A stretch of DNA of 45,540 nucleotides from Pseudonocardiales bacterium (GTDB lineage Bacteria; Actinomycetota; Actinomycetes; Mycobacteriales; Pseudonocardiaceae): the NCBI GenBank assembly GCA_019241525.1, contig JAFAWY010000018.1, positions 1-45,540 of the forward strand, read 5' to 3'. Below, one piece after another: positions 43,385 through 45,540 of the stretch; the first letter of the stretch is position 1; every line of letters starts with the position of its first letter. Both the position numbers and the translations under genes were made by a program. The notes below the pieces were generated by a model that was not told the DNA's origin, searched no databases, and saw nothing but the letters and a program-made list of their open reading frames with translations.

Positions 43385-44256
43385 CCGCCAACCTCGCGCT
43401 ATCCGAGCTCGGTTTCTCGGCAGACGATCGGGTTGTCATCATCCACGCCGACGACGTCGGGATGTGCGCTGCGACTATCGATGCCTTCTTCGAGCTGGCA
43501 GCGTGCGGGATTGTCTCTGCCGGATCGGTAATGGTGCCCTGCCCCTGGTTCCCGGCGGTGGTCGCTGGCTGCCGCAAGCATGCCGAGCTTGACGTCGGCG
43601 TGCACCTGACGCTGACTAGCGAATGGAATGGCTACCGCTGGGGCCCCCTGTCCACCCGGGATCCTGCATCTGGCCTCCTGGACGAGGACGGCTACTTCTA
43701 CCGGAATCAAGACCAGTGGCGCAACGTCGACCCCCAGGCGGTTCGCGTTGAAGTGGAGGCCCAAGTCGACCGTGCGATAGCGGCGGGGTTGGACACAACG
43801 CATATCGACTGCCACATGTTCTCGTTGGTGCGCCCGTCTCTCGTCGATCAGTACGTCAGCGTGGGCTTCAAGCGCGAGCTTCCGGTCCTCATGACTCGCC
43901 AGCCGCAGTGGGTGGCAGCACTGTCTGAAGCAGCCATTACCGGATGGGAACAGCAGGGACTCCCGGTCTTCGACCATCTCAGAGAGATGCCCCTCGCCGG
44001 CTCGGCGGCAGACCGGATCGATCTGGCCAAAAGACTGTTCGACCAGCTACCAGCCGGGCTGACCTACCTGATCACCCATCCCGCCAGGGACACACCCGAA
44101 CTGCGGGCCATTACTCCCGACTGGTGCCATAGGGTCGCCGACTACGACGTCTTCCACGACGGTGGGCTTGCCCAGTACGTGCACAAGGCTGGTATCCAGA
44201 TCATCGGCTGGCGCCCGTTGCGGGAGTTGATGCGCGCCAGGCGCAATCTGCGGTAG
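43381..44256 (+). CDS. YdjC/ChbG-family carbohydrate deacetylase
   Basis: This 291-residue metal-dependent deacetylase is of the YdjC family, which removes N-acetyl groups from sugars such as chitooligosaccharides. The metal site is formed by VIIHADDVGM (Asp24/Asp25), DVGVHLTLTSEW (His75) and THIDCHMFSL (His141, His145); the C-terminal YLITHPARDTPE is also typical. ATG 43381 overlaps the upstream stop. In antibiotic pathways similar enzymes deacetylate a GlcNAc-bearing pseudosaccharide after glycosyl transfer, and the two glycosyltransferases here fit such an order. The actual substrate is unknown. Confidence 0.9.
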   Translation: MTANLALSELGFSADDRVVIIHADDVGMCAATIDAFFELAACGIVSAGSVMVPCPWFPAVVAGCRKHAELDVGVHLTLTSEWNGYRWGPLSTRDPASGLLDEDGYFYRNQDQWRNVDPQAVRVEVEAQVDRAIAAGLDTTHIDCHMFSLVRPSLVDQYVSVGFKRELPVLMTRQPQWVAALSEAAITGWEQQGLPVFDHLREMPLAGSAADRIDLAKRLFDQLPAGLTYLITHPARDTPELRAITPDWCHRVADYDVFHDGGLAQYVHKAGIQIIGWRPLRELMRARRNLR

Positions 44257-44269
44257 ATGGGAGGCAGAC

Positions 44270-44677
44270 GTGACGTCAATGCAGCCGCGGTACAGCGTCA
44301 CCGTGCGGCGAGAGCTCATCGCGCAGCATTTCCTGGTCGGCGGTGACTGGGGCCGCGAGAGCATGATCAACTCTCATCAATACCGGATCGAGGCGCGGTA
44401 TGAGGGCACGAGCTTGGACCGTCACGGCTTCCTGCTCGACATTGACGAGATCAACCGCAAATTGGACGTCCTGGTGGAGCGTTACCGGGACAACACGCTC
44501 AACGAGCTGCCCGAATTCGAAGGCCTCAATCCCAGCGTGGAGAACTTCTGCCGGATTCTGAGCGATCAGCTGCTGGTGACCATGCCCAACATCGATGCTC
44601 TCGAGGTGACCGTCTGGGAGGACACTGAGGCCAGCGCTGCCTACCGGCGTCCACTGGGCGCCAACGCCCGCGCTTAA
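44270..44677 (+). CDS. Pterin synthase-like (QueD/PTPS family) protein with altered active site
   Basis: This 135-residue protein of the 6-pyruvoyl-tetrahydropterin/6-carboxy-tetrahydropterin synthase fold has ELIAQHFLVGGDW, INSHQYRIEARYEG, LLDIDEINRKLDVLV and NPSVENFCRIL. One of three zinc histidines is replaced (the usual HGH is NSH, residues 34-36). The catalytic Cys before it is absent, and the His of the usual LDHxxLN is Asn75. It is therefore unlikely to do the standard reaction. GGGAGG precedes the GTG. It ends the operon, and its stop overlaps that of the convergent methyltransferase gene by four bases. Confidence 0.8.
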   Translation: MTSMQPRYSVTVRRELIAQHFLVGGDWGRESMINSHQYRIEARYEGTSLDRHGFLLDIDEINRKLDVLVERYRDNTLNELPEFEGLNPSVENFCRILSDQLLVTMPNIDALEVTVWEDTEASAAYRRPLGANARA

Positions 44678-45453
44678 CCGGTTCTGCCGTCCGAGCGGAC
44701 GGCTGCGACGGCTATGCCACCTCTGAGGTACCCAATCCCGGCTCGCGCACCGCACCAGTCCAGGACCTCGAGCAGCGGTGCCCAGCCGACCGGCAGGTCA
44801 CCCCGGGGGACGAAACGCCAGTACTGACGAGTAATGATCGTCAGCCCCGCGCCGCTCAAGAGCCTTTCCAGTTCACCCGTGGTGAGAAGGTGATCGGTGG
44901 ACAGATGCCGGCTGTCGATGCCTAAGACCGGTGCGATGTGCCGGTACCAGCAGTAACCACCATGGGGAGTAAGGCTGACGAATATCCCCGACGGGTTGAG
45001 CACTCGATGTACTTGGCGAACGACCCGACCTTTTTCCAGCATATGCTCCAGTGCCCCGACGCACAGCACGACGTCGATTGAACTGTTGTCGATCGTGGCC
45101 AGCTCCTCAGCGGGATCGACGCGTATCGAGATGCGGTTTCTCCACGATGAGCGCTCAGCGTCACCGCGGGCGACCTTGACCATCTCGGGGGACAGATCGG
45201 TACCGATGGCATGGGTAAACTCCGCGGCAAGGGCGATGAGGTGGGTGGCCGGGCCACAGCCGATCTCCAGGAGAGTGCCGCGCTGCGCAGTTCCCAGCAA
45301 CTGGCGGATGATGTCAAGCCGGTAAGAAAGTAGTTTTGTCGCGCAGCCGTGCGCCTCGTGGTAATGCAATGCAAGACCATCGAAATGCCGTGCCACCTCA
45401 TCGGGTGTGCGTACGTTGCGGGTGGTGAGTCGAGTCCTGCGGGGCAACTTCAC
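44674..45453 (-). CDS. Class I SAM-dependent methyltransferase
   Basis: The 259-residue enzyme has motif I TLLEIGCGPATHLIALAAEF, motif II HAIGTDLSPEMVKVARGDAE, and IDVVLCVGALEHMLEKGRVV in the motif IV position, in the UbiE/Coq5-like Methyltransf_11 style. The C-terminal part (YCWYRHIAPVLGIDSRH) suggests a lipid- or small-molecule substrate, but this is uncertain. The GTG start overlaps the stop of the upstream minus-strand gene as GTGA, so a second operon enters from the right edge and converges on the glycosyltransferase operon. Confidence 0.9.
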   Translation of the reverse strand: MKLPRRTRLTTRNVRTPDEVARHFDGLALHYHEAHGCATKLLSYRLDIIRQLLGTAQRGTLLEIGCGPATHLIALAAEFTHAIGTDLSPEMVKVARGDAERSSWRNRISIRVDPAEELATIDNSSIDVVLCVGALEHMLEKGRVVRQVHRVLNPSGIFVSLTPHGGYCWYRHIAPVLGIDSRHLSTDHLLTTGELERLLSGAGLTIITRQYWRFVPRGDLPVGWAPLLEVLDWCGARAGIGYLRGGIAVAAVRSDGRTG

Positions 45454-45540
45454 CGGTCGTCCGATGTTTCATGAGCAATGCGCCTCAGCAGCTCGGAAGT
45501 CGAGTGGTCCTTCGGATCGCCGCAGATCGCGATGGTGATG
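45450..45540 (-). CDS. C-terminal end of a gene continuing beyond the window
   Basis: An open frame enters from the right edge and ends with ITIAICGDPKDHSTSELLRR and nine further residues. Its TGA overlaps the GTG start of the methyltransferase by four bases, which supports real translation. Only 29 residues are visible. A beta-strand followed by GDPKDH could be the last core strand and loop of a Rossmann-like or HAD-like domain, but no family can be named. Confidence 0.55.
   Translation of the reverse strand, partial: ITIAICGDPKDHSTSELLRRIAHETSDDR

Overview
The window is high-GC DNA with the gene content of a filamentous actinomycete, most plausibly a member of the Pseudonocardiales or a relative (inferred from gene families, not from a marker gene). 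The pointers are a conservon-type operon, paired XRE/DUF5753 and DUF397 proteins, two DUF574-type methyltransferases, a DivIVA paralogue and frequent ATGA/GTGA start-stop overlaps. No rRNA, tRNA or CRISPR array was seen.

Left part (1-8 kb): the 3' part of an IS6-type transposase, a decayed stretch, a response regulator destroyed by an internal deletion, and its intact partner histidine kinase. A conservon follows: a kinase-like ATPase, a roadblock protein, a DUF742 protein and a small GTPase. It is extended by a StyA-like flavin monooxygenase and a second, degenerate GTPase.

8-18.5 kb: a minus-strand run with a split LigD system (phosphoesterase-polymerase protein and a separate ATP-dependent ligase), a methyltransferase gene between them, an XRE/DUF5753 regulator and a DUF574 methyltransferase. 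Next come an isolated DivIVA-family protein, a DUF397 protein, a cysteine-rich protein of unknown function, and a second DUF574 methyltransferase. The last has three 33-bp in-frame repeats and a hexanucleotide microsatellite upstream. Two small membrane proteins close the region.

18.7-24 kb: a compact kimA-kdpD-kdpE operon, in which a KimA-type potassium/proton symporter is coupled to the KdpDE two-component system without kdpFABC. An OmpR-type direct repeat lies just before kimA.

24-30 kb: two APC-family amino acid/amine permeases flank a bacterial GPP34 (GOLPH3-like) protein and a copper amine oxidase, suggesting amine uptake and oxidation.

30-36.4 kb: an operon with a 27-codon leader ORF, an MFS exporter and a family 2 glycosyltransferase. 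Then comes a rifampin monooxygenase gene (rox) preceded by a near-perfect rifamycin-associated element, and divergently a 50-codon ORF coupled to a putative zinc-dependent phospholipase C/nuclease-fold protein.

36.4-45.5 kb: a locus resembling specialised metabolism. It holds an aminotransferase, an atypical lower-GC cytochrome P450, a decayed MFS pseudogene, and a tight six-gene operon (two GT-B glycosyltransferases, two methyltransferase-fold proteins, a YdjC/ChbG-type deacetylase, and a pterin-synthase-like protein lacking canonical residues). A convergent methyltransferase and the tail of another gene run off the right edge. The product is unknown and the locus probably continues beyond the window.
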